Below, piece by piece: positions 9,635-19,431 of a stretch of 64,000 nucleotides of DNA. The stretch's first letter is position 1. Every line of letters begins with the position of its first letter. The stretch is from NCBI GenBank assembly GCA_903871545.1, contig CAIQHG010000088.1, positions 1-64,000 of the forward strand, read 5' to 3'. The translations under genes were made by a program, and so were the position numbers. The stretch comes from an uncultured Burkholderiales bacterium. GTDB taxonomy: Bacteria; Pseudomonadota; Gammaproteobacteria; Burkholderiales; Burkholderiaceae_C. The notes below the pieces were generated by a model. The model worked only from the letters and a program-made list of their open reading frames with translations, was not told where the DNA came from and ran no database searches.

Positions 9635-10933
9635 TTAGCTGTCCATTACGAAAATAGAGAGTACGCCGGTGTAGCCGTACAGATTTTCTTGCGCAATCTC
9701 CCCCCCAGCAAAAAAACCAATCAACGGTATATCCCCTAAAGCCCTATTGAGGAGTTGCAACTCCGCGCTGTGAGATCCGAAATGGGGACCCCCGCGACCG
9801 GCGCAACTGATGTAAAGCGCACCTGCTATTTTCCGAGCGCAATCAGGTGCATTTTCAAGAGAGGCGGTATTAAATTCTCGGGCCTCAAGCTCAGTCATCT
9901 CTGCAGGCTCCAGAGTCTCCCTTATTTCGGTGGCAATACGCATTAAATCAGCTCTAGCTGTGGTTGAGTTACGCTCTACGAAAGTGAGTTGCATACCCGA
10001 GCTGACCGCCTCAGCAACGGCAACCCCCTTTCTTTGCGTGTCTAACCCAATGATGTGTCTAACGAGTGCGTGATCTTGAAGTCCTCCCGTCTTCTTAGTA
10101 AGCACTAAAGATGGATCCGTTAAACCAACTAATGTCGTTCTAACTTTTTTTATCAACACCTCTCGAGGATCTTGTAACGAAGCTTTGAGATCTTCTAATA
10201 AGACATCTAATGCGGGTCTACCGTCTAACGTTAGGATGACGTGCCCCTCACAAGATGTGATTTGTCTGGGCTTGGATATGGGATAGCAGCCTTGGGTCAC
10301 ACGGGTAATAATTTTTACAGATGCATCAAAAGCTACACCGCTCATCCCTCCCGTGAAAACACCGTGCTCACTTTTTTGTAGGTCCCCCGTTTGAGCAGAA
10401 TTGAGTGATCCTTTGCTTGTATCGCGTGAGACTGAAAATTGCATTACCTCTGAACGGCTTGAGGACAGCCCACCAAACAAATAGTGTTGTTCAGTTTTTT
10501 GCGCCATCTCTTTTATCAATTCTCCTAAGTCAGGCGTTTGTCCATCGGCGTGGATTAAAGCAACGTTCGCCCTAAAATCTCCTTTGAGCGCAGCACTCAA
10601 AGGACTTATTCCGTTAAAAACTCTAAAGTGAGTTGGATCGATATCACAGAGCATAGTTGATAGCGCAGGCTCATCAAAATATTCCACGTTATTTGAGGAT
10701 ATACCAACCCCTACCGTACCAACCCAGTCACTCACCCAGGGCAAAGCCAGCCTGAGGGCGTCCAATATGTGCTCTGCAAATCCGGTGTAATGGTCAGTTA
10801 TATACAAAATCCCTAAGCTTGGATTTTGGGCGTACATCGGCTTCTCTTTTTGAGAAAGAAGCTGTGCTAGAACCAATTCAACCGCCATTCTCCACGATGG
10901 GTGCGTTGCATGAGCGAAGGGAAAGAGTTTCAT
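9635..10933 (-). CDS. FIST-domain sensory protein
   Basis: A 432-residue protein with FIST N-terminal and C-terminal domains, a small-ligand-sensing module seen in signal transduction proteins. The N part has LGILYITDHYTGFAEHIL and a Gly-rich VGTVGVGISS; the C part ends with the diagnostic SCAGRGGPHFG, LIGFFAGGEIAQENLYGYTGVLSIF. It carries no kinase, GGDEF or methyl-accepting output domain, so it is a stand-alone FIST protein. It lies downstream of the PhaM-like gene in the same direction, with a 41 bp gap, so the two may be cotranscribed. Ligand and role are unknown. Confidence 0.88.
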   Translation of the reverse strand: MKLFPFAHATHPSWRMAVELVLAQLLSQKEKPMYAQNPSLGILYITDHYTGFAEHILDALRLALPWVSDWVGTVGVGISSNNVEYFDEPALSTMLCDIDPTHFRVFNGISPLSAALKGDFRANVALIHADGQTPDLGELIKEMAQKTEQHYLFGGLSSSRSEVMQFSVSRDTSKGSLNSAQTGDLQKSEHGVFTGGMSGVAFDASVKIITRVTQGCYPISKPRQITSCEGHVILTLDGRPALDVLLEDLKASLQDPREVLIKKVRTTLVGLTDPSLVLTKKTGGLQDHALVRHIIGLDTQRKGVAVAEAVSSGMQLTFVERNSTTARADLMRIATEIRETLEPAEMTELEAREFNTASLENAPDCARKIAGALYISCAGRGGPHFGSHSAELQLLNRALGDIPLIGFFAGGEIAQENLYGYTGVLSIFVMDS

Positions 10934-10974
10934 ACTTAGGGGATGAGTTCGCTCAAAATATGGTTTGACTTGAG

Positions 10975-11688
10975 TTATTTTTTAAGAGTTGTTTTCTTGG
11001 GCACAGTCGCTTTGGTTGTGCTTTTTTTGGTGGTGGCTGGGTATCTTTTTTTGGCGGCTTGGGGTGACTTAGTTGGGGAAGTTGGCTGAGTTGCCTTAGC
11101 TGAATGTAGCTCCTTATTTTGCGCAGCGTGTTTTTGCATCTCATGAACAGTTTTCTGCGCAATTTGTTGAAACTGTGCTCCCAAAGAGTCCCACCATGCC
11201 TTAGGGTCTATGGCCCCGGAGTTCAGGTTTGTATTTGGTCGGGGTTTAGCCTTTTTTGGTCTGGGTTTTGCGACCGGCTCCTCAATTGGCTTATCTTTTG
11301 CGAAACTGTAGGTAGTTTTGTTGGGCTTGACAGATTCACGCTTCTCGCCATCAGTGGGTTCATTAAACCTCCAAGCATTTGCATTAGAGCGAAGTGACTC
11401 AGAGAGGTCTTTCATGTTGAAGTTCATACCCTGCAAAGTAGACAAGGTCATCTTTTGAACTTCCAGGGCTTGAATGGTTGCATCTAAAGCTTTTGAATTT
11501 TGGTTTAACCAAAATTGAACCGTTTTAAGTTCCTGGATTTTTTTATCTAGCTCTTTAGGATCCAAGGTGGGGGCCACCCAACTGGCTGCAGAAGGAAGGC
11601 TGCTTGGAGCCTTCATTTGTCCAAGATTTTTTAAGAATTCAAAACCAGGAACTAATTTTTCAAAATCAAATGATGGAGGCGTAGTCAT
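10975..11688 (-). CDS. PhaM-like PHA granule-associated protein
   Basis: The N-terminal half carries the characteristic betaproteobacterial PhaM block (ELDKKIQELKTVQFWLNQN, then ATIQALEVQKMTLSTLQGMN), a short amphipathic helical region at about residues 47-93. The C-terminal part is low-complexity and strongly basic (AKKRYPATTKKSTTKA and a KK-rich end), like the DNA-binding tail of Ralstonia PhaM. In Ralstonia, PhaM activates PHA synthase and ties storage granules to the nucleoid. The match rests on motif memory; similarity outside the core block is weak. It suggests the organism makes polyhydroxyalkanoate, though no phaC is in this window. Confidence 0.75.
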   Translation of the reverse strand: MTTPPSFDFEKLVPGFEFLKNLGQMKAPSSLPSAASWVAPTLDPKELDKKIQELKTVQFWLNQNSKALDATIQALEVQKMTLSTLQGMNFNMKDLSESLRSNANAWRFNEPTDGEKRESVKPNKTTYSFAKDKPIEEPVAKPRPKKAKPRPNTNLNSGAIDPKAWWDSLGAQFQQIAQKTVHEMQKHAAQNKELHSAKATQPTSPTKSPQAAKKRYPATTKKSTTKATVPKKTTLKK

Positions 11689-11934
11689 GGCATTTTTTAG
11701 AATGAGTTCGTATTAGTTGATGCTTGAGTTCAAAACGGGTATTTTGCTTTTTAACTCTCGCCATGTTAGCACTAAGATCTTAAATCCGCCTCAAGCATTT
11801 CCCCTTTGAAGGCTAAATCCTCGTTTGATTAACTTCGAGTGATTGACCGGTCAGGGGTGTAAAATTTAATGCTCGTTCAAACAAGTCAAACTACGGCGAC
11901 TCTAAATTTACTATTTTTTTATCCAATTAGTTTT

Positions 11935-12342
11935 ATGCAAAGCCTATTTCACTACTCTTTTAATGTTGATGATTTGTCGGTAGCAAGAGATTTTTACACT
12001 CGAATTTTGGGATGCAAGGAGGGAAGAAGCGCTCCGAGCTGGGTTGATTTTGATTTTTTCGGCCACCAAATCTCATTGCATTTAGGCGTTCCGCTAAAAA
12101 CCGCGAACACTGGGATGGTGGGAGACAAAAAAGTGCCGATGCCCCACTTTGGGCTTGTTACATTGGTTCCAGAATGGAAGAAGATTGCACAGAAACTAAA
12201 AGATCAATCGGTCGAGTTTATTATCCAGCCACATTTGCGGTTTGAAGGAGAGCCTGCAGAGCAGTGGACCATGTTCTTTTTAGATCCATTTGGAAACCCA
12301 ATAGAGATTAAAGGATTTAAATCATTTAATGATATCTTTTAG
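11935..12342 (+). CDS. VOC (glyoxalase/dioxygenase superfamily) protein
   Basis: A 135-residue single-domain protein starting MQSLFHYSFNVDDLSVARDF, with the tail FLDPFGNPIEIKGF. Candidate metal ligands are the His in the first beta strand (H7), the HLGV His and the final Glu in PIEIK. I use the ATG at 11935 because the domain begins at once; an upstream frame from 11869 adds 22 residues without domain sequence. Superfamily members include glyoxalase I, extradiol dioxygenases and resistance proteins; the exact reaction is not evident. Its 3' end overlaps the convergent FAH-family gene by 4 bp. Confidence 0.85.
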   Translation: MQSLFHYSFNVDDLSVARDFYTRILGCKEGRSAPSWVDFDFFGHQISLHLGVPLKTANTGMVGDKKVPMPHFGLVTLVPEWKKIAQKLKDQSVEFIIQPHLRFEGEPAEQWTMFFLDPFGNPIEIKGFKSFNDIF

Positions 12343-13427
12343 TTTTCCTGGTCTGAGCTGTCGCCACCGTCAATGCGAGGCGCTATTTTCGCCACCACTT
12401 GTGTAGTTAAAGTCTTGGAGTCCGCAGTTGGTGCAACTACCTGATCAATAGCTCCAAACACGCTTTGGCCATCGTTACCTTTAGCCTCTATTCTTATGGT
12501 ATCCCCATATTTCATATATTCTGTAACGCTTTTGCCGTCTTGGATCATCTCAATTGCCCGCTTCTCTGCGATGCAGCTATAGCCTTTTGGCCACTCCTTA
12601 AGTCCTTTATTTTCTACCGCTTTATTACTCACTGTACCGCTCCCAAAAATGGACCCGGCTCGAATATTTCTAGTCTTTGCAGCGTGCGCTATGAGCTCTC
12701 CGAATCCAAAAGTCATCTCTGGCCCTGCCTCGCACATCCCGACTCGGCGGGCGTTCCAAGTTGAAGTAATGGTTAAATATAGACGTCCATTGCGCCACTC
12801 TTGAGCGATCTCATCAACAGTGACTGCAACTGGGGAAAACGCGGTGGCAGGCTTACTTTGATAAAAACCAAATCCTTTTGAGATTTCACCAGGTATCAGC
12901 TCTCTTAGCGAAACATCATTAGCTAGCATCACGAGCCTTACCGCAGAAACCGCGTCAATTGCTGTGGTTTGCATCGGCACATCCGCTGTTATCACGGCGA
13001 CCTCTGCTTCAAAATCAATTCCATACGCCTCACTTGCACAGCGGATAGGGTCAGTGGGACCTAAAAAATCGTCACTCCCACCTTGGTACATCAAAGGATC
13101 ATCTAAAAAACTCTCTGGCATAGAGGCCCCTCTAGCTGCTCGGACCAGCTCGATGTGATTCACAAAGGCAGATCCATCAGCCCATTGATAGGCCCGGGGC
13201 AAAGGGGCCATACACATCTTTGGATCAAAAGTAAAAGCTTGTCTGGCACGTCCGGCGTTTAAGGTTTGGTAAATATCTTCAAGTTGCGGACTGATAAAGT
13301 TCCAATCATCTAAGACTTCCTGCATTTTATTGGCGCTTTGAGAAGCATAATGGGCGTGGGTGAGGTCTTTAGAGACAACGATTAATTGACCATCTCTGGT
13401 GCCGTCTTTATAAGTTGCAAGCTTCAT
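12339..13427 (-). CDS. Fumarylacetoacetate hydrolase-family protein
   Basis: A 362-residue protein with the FAH C-terminal fold. Metal-site acids appear in GIDFEAEVAVI (Glu-x-Glu), and the core shows LVMLANDVSLREL, GFYQSKPATAFSPVAV, FGFGELIAHAA and GSIFGSGTVSNK. An N-terminal region (MKLATYKDGTRDGQLIVVS) is typical of the fumarylacetoacetase-like subgroup in proteobacteria that cleaves or decarboxylates acylpyruvates or related diketo acids. Whether it is a tyrosine-pathway fumarylacetoacetase is uncertain: no homogentisate dioxygenase is adjacent. Confidence 0.88.
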   Translation of the reverse strand: MKLATYKDGTRDGQLIVVSKDLTHAHYASQSANKMQEVLDDWNFISPQLEDIYQTLNAGRARQAFTFDPKMCMAPLPRAYQWADGSAFVNHIELVRAARGASMPESFLDDPLMYQGGSDDFLGPTDPIRCASEAYGIDFEAEVAVITADVPMQTTAIDAVSAVRLVMLANDVSLRELIPGEISKGFGFYQSKPATAFSPVAVTVDEIAQEWRNGRLYLTITSTWNARRVGMCEAGPEMTFGFGELIAHAAKTRNIRAGSIFGSGTVSNKAVENKGLKEWPKGYSCIAEKRAIEMIQDGKSVTEYMKYGDTIRIEAKGNDGQSVFGAIDQVVAPTADSKTLTTQVVAKIAPRIDGGDSSDQEN

Positions 13428-13604
13428 TTGGGATTTTTAATTTTTTTATTCAAGAGCAGATTAATATGAAAATTTTATAACTTTGATTACTCAGTGCTTA
13501 GGATAAAAACCTAAACTTCAAGTTCCAAATTTAATAAAGCTTTCATTTTAGCGCCCGCAAGCACTTTGGCGACATTAACCCTGGGGTTTCTTAGCTATTG
13601 CAAC

Positions 13605-13632
13605 TTGATTCATAATCTAAAACTTGTAGGAT
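13605..13632 (+). promoter_or_regulatory. Possible promoter in the 314 bp gap before the DUF3108 gene
   Basis: The gap 13428-13741 holds no gene I can support (only a 27-codon frame without a ribosome site). TTGATT at 13605-13610 and TAGGAT at 13627-13632 are 16 bp apart and face the DUF3108 gene 110 bp downstream. The -10 match is modest. Confidence 0.25.
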
Positions 13633-13741
13633 AGGGCACTTATCGGTGATGCGTTTTTGTTTTCTCTTTAAACGCAGCGCATTGCGCGCGCAATCAAACG
13701 ACTCTGATATTCAACTTAAACGACAACTTTAAATCTCAAGA

Positions 13742-14530
13742 ATGCCTATTAAAGTAATTGATTCCTCTTGTTTTCAAAAAGCTATTTTACTAACTTGCTT
13801 TTTAGTTATAAGTTCCCTTGCAAACTCAGCGGACCCCAAAGACTTTTTGACACCGATGGCAGCTTCTTTGGAGACCTGGATTAAACAAGACTCGGTTCAC
13901 TTACATTACCAACTAACCGGTCAATCGCACCGGATCCCCTACTCCTTACCTGGTGATATGGTGTGGCAACAGTCTGGGGGTCAGTACAGGATCAAATTTG
14001 AAATTAGTCATTTCCTTATGGGCTCAAGAACGCAATTCAGTGAGGGTACAGTCACCACTGACAGCGGCATTCTCCCGGCTCGATTTTTAGACAAAATAAG
14101 GAGCGAAGAACAGGTCATTTTTAACCAAGGGACACATCTTTTGCAGTTTTCGAGCAAATCTTCCACTGATTCCTTGGAGGCCGGCGCTCAAGACCAATTA
14201 AGCGTTATTTCTCAACTTGGCTACTGGATCGCCAAGAACCAGGAACAATTGACCAAAGGCGCCAAGATTCGAATTCAATTGGTATCAAAAAACAATGCTG
14301 AATCAAGGGAGTTTCAATACCTAGGGAGCGAGTTTCTTGACCTTCCTATTGCAGGCGTAGAGACGTTTAAGATAATCAGAGTTCCCAGATCCGCGGACGA
14401 TCAAAGAGCGACAGTTTGGCTTCTGAAAAATGCAGGGTTAACGCTTGGCCGTATTAGATTAGAGGAAGAAAATGGGGATTTTGTTGATCAAAAATTATCT
14501 CGATTTGAATTAATTTCGGCCTTGAAATAA
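13742..14530 (+). CDS. DUF3108 exported protein
   Basis: A 262-residue protein with an N-terminal signal segment (AILLTCFLVISSLANSA, about residues 13-29) followed by a DUF3108 domain: HYQLTGQSHRIPYSLPGDMV, YRIKFEISHFLMGSRTQFSEG, PARFLDKIRSEEQVIF and a C-terminal WLLKNAGLTLGRIRLEEENG. The family is a periplasmic beta-rich fold of unknown function, widespread in betaproteobacteria. No operon partner is obvious; the next gene starts 57 bp downstream in the same direction. Confidence 0.82.
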   Translation: MPIKVIDSSCFQKAILLTCFLVISSLANSADPKDFLTPMAASLETWIKQDSVHLHYQLTGQSHRIPYSLPGDMVWQQSGGQYRIKFEISHFLMGSRTQFSEGTVTTDSGILPARFLDKIRSEEQVIFNQGTHLLQFSSKSSTDSLEAGAQDQLSVISQLGYWIAKNQEQLTKGAKIRIQLVSKNNAESREFQYLGSEFLDLPIAGVETFKIIRVPRSADDQRATVWLLKNAGLTLGRIRLEEENGDFVDQKLSRFELISALK

Positions 14531-14587
14531 AGAAAAAAAATCCCACCTGCTTGATATAGAATAATTATTACAATTAACAACTCCATT

Positions 14588-14869
14588 ATGAACACCCTTT
14601 ACGATTCTGAATATTTTGTAGTTGTGCACATGATGACTGCCTCTGAGGATTGTGAGTCCCTGGACTCTAACCTCCCCAAATTAACACGTCACGGCTTTGA
14701 AATCGTTGATAAACGCTCTGGGCGCGAAGTCTACCTTGAGGGGGGATGGGCCGAATTGTTTCAGCAGCACATATCTGCTTGGCACGCAAGCGCTCCCACA
14801 CAAGAAGAGGTAGAGGACACATTAGCAAGCTTTGCTGAACTTGCTCAAACTACGATTACTCTTCATTGA
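14588..14869 (+). CDS. DUF3567-family small cytoplasmic protein
   Basis: A 93-residue protein whose core (GFEIVDKRSGREVYLEG, then a Glu-rich helical end TQEEVEDTLASFAELAQ) matches the betaproteobacterial DUF3567 family, which has the same opening YDSEYFVVV and the same C-terminal LH. There is no signal peptide or membrane segment. Function is unknown; its near-universal presence in Burkholderiales suggests a conserved housekeeping role. The N-terminal acidic insert (ASEDCESLDSNLPK) is longer than I recall for the family. Confidence 0.75.
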   Translation: MNTLYDSEYFVVVHMMTASEDCESLDSNLPKLTRHGFEIVDKRSGREVYLEGGWAELFQQHISAWHASAPTQEEVEDTLASFAELAQTTITLH

Positions 14870-14963
14870 TGTATTGAGGCGATGTTTGTCGAAAAGAACT
14901 AAATACATATCTAAAAATACATAAGTCGGATTAACCTAACGCAATTTTTTCGTTCCCCAGCCT

Positions 14964-15848
14964 ATGAATACTCCTACCAAAAAGCTTACCAAAGCTGTTT
15001 TCCCTGTTGCTGGGCTTGGCACTCGATTTCTTCCCGCAACGAAGGCATCCCCAAAGGAGATGCTAGCCGTCGTTGACAAACCTCTTATTCAGTACGCAGT
15101 TGAGGAGGCGTATGCTGCGGGCATTCGAGAGATGATTTTCGTGACTGGACGGAATAAACGTGCCATTGAGGATCATTTTGATACAGCCTATGAGCTCGAA
15201 AGTGAATTGGAAGCTAATGGTAAAAGAGCTCTTTTAGATCTTGTTCACTCTATTAAGCCCGATGACATGGATTGCTTTTATGTCAGGCAACCCAAGTCCC
15301 TAGGTTTAGGTCATGCGGTGTTGTGCGCTGAAAAGTTAATCAATGATGAGCCCTTCGCAGTGTTGTTGGCTGATGATTTGATGGTGGGTTCTGAATCAAT
15401 TCTTAAACAAATGACGGACCTTTATGCCCAGCATCATTGCAGTATTTTGGCAGTCCAAGAGGTACCCCGGGAAGATACACAGCGGTACGGTATAGTTAAA
15501 GGGGTTGAATTTGGGGATCGACTGCTTGATGTCTCTGAGTTCGTAGAGAAGCCCAAACCTGAAGTTGCGCCCAGTAACTTAGCCGTTGCGGGACGCTATA
15601 TATTAACGCCTGCCGTATTTGACCACATAAGACTTCAGCCCAAGGGCGCTGGTGGAGAGATTCAACTCACTGACGGGATTGCCGCATTAATTGGTCGTGA
15701 AAAGGTTTTAGCTTATAGCTACTTTGGACAAAGATACGACTGCGGCAGCAAACTAGGGCTTTTGCAAGCGACTGTTGATTTAGGACTCGCCCACCCTGAA
15801 TTAGGGGCTGAGTTTAAGAGTTGGCTAACTAAGTCAAGCCGAATCTAA
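14964..15848 (+). CDS. galU: UTP-glucose-1-phosphate uridylyltransferase
   Basis: GalU makes UDP-glucose from UTP and glucose-1-P. The 294-residue protein opens with the nucleotidyltransferase signature [20 protein letters not shown] and has [19 protein letters not shown], the metal-site [16 protein letters not shown] and [13 protein letters not shown]. It converges on the rml cluster and supplies UDP-glucose, the substrate for the neighbouring GalE, so the 15-20.5 kb stretch forms a nucleotide-sugar block. Confidence 0.96.
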   Translation: MNTPTKKLTKAVFPVAGLGTRFLPATKASPKEMLAVVDKPLIQYAVEEAYAAGIREMIFVTGRNKRAIEDHFDTAYELESELEANGKRALLDLVHSIKPDDMDCFYVRQPKSLGLGHAVLCAEKLINDEPFAVLLADDLMVGSESILKQMTDLYAQHHCSILAVQEVPREDTQRYGIVKGVEFGDRLLDVSEFVEKPKPEVAPSNLAVAGRYILTPAVFDHIRLQPKGAGGEIQLTDGIAALIGREKVLAYSYFGQRYDCGSKLGLLQATVDLGLAHPELGAEFKSWLTKSSRI

Positions 15849-15871
15849 GAAGCTACGAATATCACACTTAG

Positions 15872-16423
15872 TTAAACAAATAGTTCTGCTTGATCAAGAT
15901 TAGGTGCCACTTGATCTTTGGCGGATAAGAGGGGTTTTATCTGATTTGGCCAAGTGATATTTAAAGTCGGGTCATTCCAACTCAAGCTTCTCTCATGCTC
16001 GGGATGCCAATAGTCGGTTGTTTTGTACAAAAATTCAGCGTAATCGCTCACAACCATAAACCCATGAGCAAAGCCCGGCGGAATCCAAAGTTGCCGGTGA
16101 TTCTCGCTCGACAGGTGTAACCCGGTCCATTGACCAAAGCTGGGGGAGCTAGAGCGCATATCCACCGCAACATCAAAAACCTCGCCAGACACAACCCGCA
16201 CCAATTTTCCTTGAGGATGCTGTATTTGGTAATGCAAGCCCCTTAGCACACCTTTTGCAGACTTGGAATGATTGTCTTGAACAAATTCAACAGAAATACC
16301 GATGGCTTTCTCGAAATCTCGTGCATTAAAGCTCTCGAAGAAAAATCCTCTTACATCTCCAAAAATTTTGGGCTCTAGGATTTTAACTTCTGGCAAGTTG
16401 GTCGGAATGACATTAAAAGGCAT
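15872..16423 (-). CDS. rfbC: dTDP-4-dehydrorhamnose 3,5-epimerase
   Basis: RmlC epimerises C3 and C5 of dTDP-4-keto-6-deoxyglucose. The 183-residue cupin has the N-terminal FGDVRGFFFESFNARDF, the catalytic His in LRGLHYQIQHPQGKLVRV, FDVAVDMRSSSPSFGQW, and WIPPGFAHGFMVVSD. It is the last gene of the galE-rfbBDAC run; the upstream rfbA ends 5 bp before its start. Full length, intact. Confidence 0.96.
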   Translation of the reverse strand: MPFNVIPTNLPEVKILEPKIFGDVRGFFFESFNARDFEKAIGISVEFVQDNHSKSAKGVLRGLHYQIQHPQGKLVRVVSGEVFDVAVDMRSSSPSFGQWTGLHLSSENHRQLWIPPGFAHGFMVVSDYAEFLYKTTDYWHPEHERSLSWNDPTLNITWPNQIKPLLSAKDQVAPNLDQAELFV

Positions 16424-16428
16424 TGTTT

Positions 16429-17298
16429 TTAAGCTAAGTTTTGTAAGTATTGTCCATAGCTATTTTTAGCAATGGGTTGCGCAAGCTTTAGGAGTTGTTC
16501 GGTATCTATCCATTTAGAGCGCCACGCAATCTCCTCAGGGCAGGCAACCATCAAGCCTTGTCGACGCTGGATGGTGGCTATAAACTGTGCCGCATCCAAC
16601 AACGAGTCATGGGTTCCGGTATCTAACCAAGCAAAACCACGACCCATAATTTCTACACTGAGTTGCTGGTTTGCAAGGTAATGACGGTTCACATCTGTGA
16701 TCTCCAACTCCCCCCTGGGCGAGGGTTTGATGGAGGCAGCGATGTCACAGACTTGGGAGTCGTAAAAATACAGTCCAGTTACGGCGTAATTAGATTTGGG
16801 ACTTTGAGGTTTTTCCTCAATAGAAATCGCTTTTTTATGTGCATCAAATTCAACCACCCCGTAGCGGTGGGGATCTTGAACGTGGTATGCAAACACGCAA
16901 GCCCCTCTTTCAAGTGCGTTTGCATCCTCAAGCTGATTGACCAGTTCGTGGCCATAAAAGATGTTATCCCCAAGTACGAGTGCACTTGTACAGTTGCCAA
17001 CAAACTCACGGCCAATAATAAAGGCCTGAGCTAAGCCGTCTGGTGAGGGCTGAACTGCGTATTGAATATTCATTCCCCACTGGGCGCCGTCTTTCATCAA
17101 TTCAGCAAACCGCGGGGTGTCTTGAGGGGTAGATATAACCATGATATCTCTTATGCCAGCAAGCATTAGAGTTGCCAATGGATAGTACACCATAGGCTTA
17201 TCGTAAATCGGCATCAACTGCTTGGAGACTGCAGTCGTTACAGGATAAAGTCGGGTACCAGATCCACCGGCTAAGATGATGCCTTTGCGGTTACTCAT
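16429..17298 (-). CDS. rfbA: Glucose-1-phosphate thymidylyltransferase
   Basis: RmlA makes dTDP-glucose, the first committed step of dTDP-rhamnose synthesis. The 289-residue enzyme shows [36 protein letters not shown], the metal-site [27 protein letters not shown] and [16 protein letters not shown]. It lies 24 bp after rfbD and 5 bp before rfbC. Feedback control by dTDP-rhamnose is known for the family. Confidence 0.96.
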   Translation of the reverse strand: MSNRKGIILAGGSGTRLYPVTTAVSKQLMPIYDKPMVYYPLATLMLAGIRDIMVISTPQDTPRFAELMKDGAQWGMNIQYAVQPSPDGLAQAFIIGREFVGNCTSALVLGDNIFYGHELVNQLEDANALERGACVFAYHVQDPHRYGVVEFDAHKKAISIEEKPQSPKSNYAVTGLYFYDSQVCDIAASIKPSPRGELEITDVNRHYLANQQLSVEIMGRGFAWLDTGTHDSLLDAAQFIATIQRRQGLMVACPEEIAWRSKWIDTEQLLKLAQPIAKNSYGQYLQNLA

Positions 17299-17322
17299 AT
17301 TTTTACGTTCTTTTTTTGATGG

Positions 17323-18288
17323 CTATTTATTGATGGCTTGAATTTTATACAACTCTGAGTCCACCAATGTTTGCCAATTTTCAAGGGTAACGCCAAACGT
17401 AGTGCTCAATTTATTTGTATTTAGCAAAGAATTTAAAGGTCTCTTTGCGGCCTGGACATACTGAGAGCTTGGGATAGGCAAAATATGTTCAGATCCGAGT
17501 AAAAAATCAGCCCCCATGCCAAGCTCAATTGCTTTTTGAATCAAGTATTGAGCGTAGCCGTGCCAACTTGTCTTGCCAGAGGCAACTAAATTAAATGTGC
17601 CCCAATTGGGTTTGGAATTAAAAGTTCTTGCACCTGAATTAAGCTCATTTTGAGCCAAATCATGCAAAATGCCGTTTTCCCTGAGAATTTTCAAAGTCGT
17701 TTGAACAATAAGACTCGTGTTTGTGGGCGCACCGCACTGGTCATTAATGATCCGAAGCTCTTTCTTCGTTTTGGCGAGTTGAAGAATTGTTTTTAAAAAA
17801 TTACTTCCCGATGCACTAAACACCCAGGAGGTTCGCAAAATGAGATGCTCTGGGCAATTTTCTCTAACTCTTTGCTCACCCATTAGCTTCGTAGTCCCGT
17901 ATACGGACTGTGGGTTGCAATCATCTGTTTCTAAATAGCTTCCCTCCTTAACCCCATCAAACACATAATCAGTCGAGTAATGCACGATAGCAGCATTACA
18001 CCATTTGGCCTCCTCGGCCATAACGCCTGGTGCAACGCTGTTGATCAAGCGTGCGAGCTCTTGGTGTGTTTCAGCAAGATCGACTGCGGTGTAGGCCGCT
18101 GTGTTGATGATTAGTTTTGGTTTAGTCTTTTGAATGAGTGCGCGTATTGAGTCGCCCTCAGATAAATCGCATTCTGCTCGGCCCACAGCAATTAAGTTAT
18201 TCGTGTTGCTAGCTCCGACCCATACTGTAAGCTCTTTCAAAAATTCTTGTCCGAGTTGACCATCTTTGCCAAACAATAAAATATTCAT
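17323..18288 (-). CDS. rfbD: dTDP-4-dehydrorhamnose reductase
   Basis: RmlD performs the final NAD(P)H reduction to dTDP-L-rhamnose. The extended-SDR protein opens MNILLFGKDGQLGQEF, with IINTAAYTAVDLAE, the STDYVFDG block and the catalytic YGTTKLMGE (Tyr-x3-Lys). At 321 residues it is slightly longer than most RmlD (about 290-300) because of an extra segment around residues 205-225 (ILHDLAQNELNSGARTFNSK) before the WGTFNLVASGKTSWHGYA motif. It lies 24 bp from both neighbours. Confidence 0.95.
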   Translation of the reverse strand: MNILLFGKDGQLGQEFLKELTVWVGASNTNNLIAVGRAECDLSEGDSIRALIQKTKPKLIINTAAYTAVDLAETHQELARLINSVAPGVMAEEAKWCNAAIVHYSTDYVFDGVKEGSYLETDDCNPQSVYGTTKLMGEQRVRENCPEHLILRTSWVFSASGSNFLKTILQLAKTKKELRIINDQCGAPTNTSLIVQTTLKILRENGILHDLAQNELNSGARTFNSKPNWGTFNLVASGKTSWHGYAQYLIQKAIELGMGADFLLGSEHILPIPSSQYVQAAKRPLNSLLNTNKLSTTFGVTLENWQTLVDSELYKIQAINK

Positions 18289-18312
18289 AATGGGTCGAGC
18301 ACGGGCAAGTAG

Positions 18313-19368
18313 CTAAACATATTGCTTCGCTAACCAATCTTTGTAAGCCCCGGAGGTGACATTCTCAGTCCACTGTGGGTTATTTAAATACCAATCTACG
18401 GTTTTAGTCATCCCAGTTTCAAAGGTTTGCAAAGGCCGCCATCCAAGCTCTCTCTCAATTTTGCTTGCATCCATTGCATAGCGTTTGTCATGACCTGGAC
18501 GATCGGTTACGAACGTAATTTGGTTTTTGTAGGACGATCCATCAGATTTAGGTTTTTTTGCGTCTAAGAGTTCACAAATCGTATGGACCACTTGAAGGTT
18601 TGCTTTCTCGTTGCAGCCTCCTATGTTGTAAGTCTCTCCAACCACCCCTTTCTCAAGCACGCAGCGAATCGCCGAGCAATGATCGGTCACATAAAGCCAG
18701 TCCCGAATTTGTTGGCCGTCACCGTATATGGGGAGCGGGTCGCCTTTTAATGCGTTGTGAATCACAAGTGGGATCAACTTTTCTGGGAAATGAAAAGGGC
18801 CATAGTTATTACTACAGTTGGTCGTTAAAACGGGCATCCCGTAGGTATGCAACCAAGCTCGCACCAAATGATCGCTGGCCGCCTTGGTTGCTGAGTAGGG
18901 GCTATTTGGCTCGTAGGGGTGACTCTCAGTGAAGGCAGGCTCTTGGGGGGCCAGACTTCCAAAAACCTCATCTGTCGAGACATGCAAAAAACGGAAACTT
19001 TTTTTATCTTTTTCACCAAGAAGGCCCCAATATTTTCTTGCGCACTCCAGTAGATTGAATGTGCCAATTACATTGGTTTGTATGAAATCAGCGGGCCCGT
19101 GAATTGACCGGTCTACGTGACTCTCTGCTGCAAAGTTTAAAATTGCCCTGACGCTGTAGTTATTTAGCAATTCGCTTATTAAATTTGCATCCCCAATATC
19201 GCCTTTCACAAATATATGTAAGGGGTTGTCTTTAAGGGATTTGAGATTTTCTAAATTTCCTGCGTAGGTTAATTTATCTATATTGATAATGGCCTCATCG
19301 CTTTGTGAAAGCCAATCCAATACAAAATTCGAGCCAATAAAGCCAGCCCCACCAGTTACTAATATCAT
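18313..19368 (-). CDS. rfbB: dTDP-glucose 4,6-dehydratase
   Basis: RmlB converts dTDP-glucose to dTDP-4-keto-6-deoxyglucose with bound NAD. The 351-residue extended SDR has MILVTGGAGFIGSNFVLDW, FAAESHVDRSIHGPADFI, the catalytic STDEVFGSL and YSATKAASDHLV, NCSNNYGPFHFPEKLIPL and DGQQIRDWLYVTDH. It follows galE by 63 bp and precedes rfbD by 24 bp. Confidence 0.97.
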   Translation of the reverse strand: MILVTGGAGFIGSNFVLDWLSQSDEAIINIDKLTYAGNLENLKSLKDNPLHIFVKGDIGDANLISELLNNYSVRAILNFAAESHVDRSIHGPADFIQTNVIGTFNLLECARKYWGLLGEKDKKSFRFLHVSTDEVFGSLAPQEPAFTESHPYEPNSPYSATKAASDHLVRAWLHTYGMPVLTTNCSNNYGPFHFPEKLIPLVIHNALKGDPLPIYGDGQQIRDWLYVTDHCSAIRCVLEKGVVGETYNIGGCNEKANLQVVHTICELLDAKKPKSDGSSYKNQITFVTDRPGHDKRYAMDASKIERELGWRPLQTFETGMTKTVDWYLNNPQWTENVTSGAYKDWLAKQYV

Positions 19369-19431
19369 TTTTTTAAGAAACTATTTATATCAAGGTTTGA
19401 AATATTTCGACGCAGCCACTCTGCACTAATT

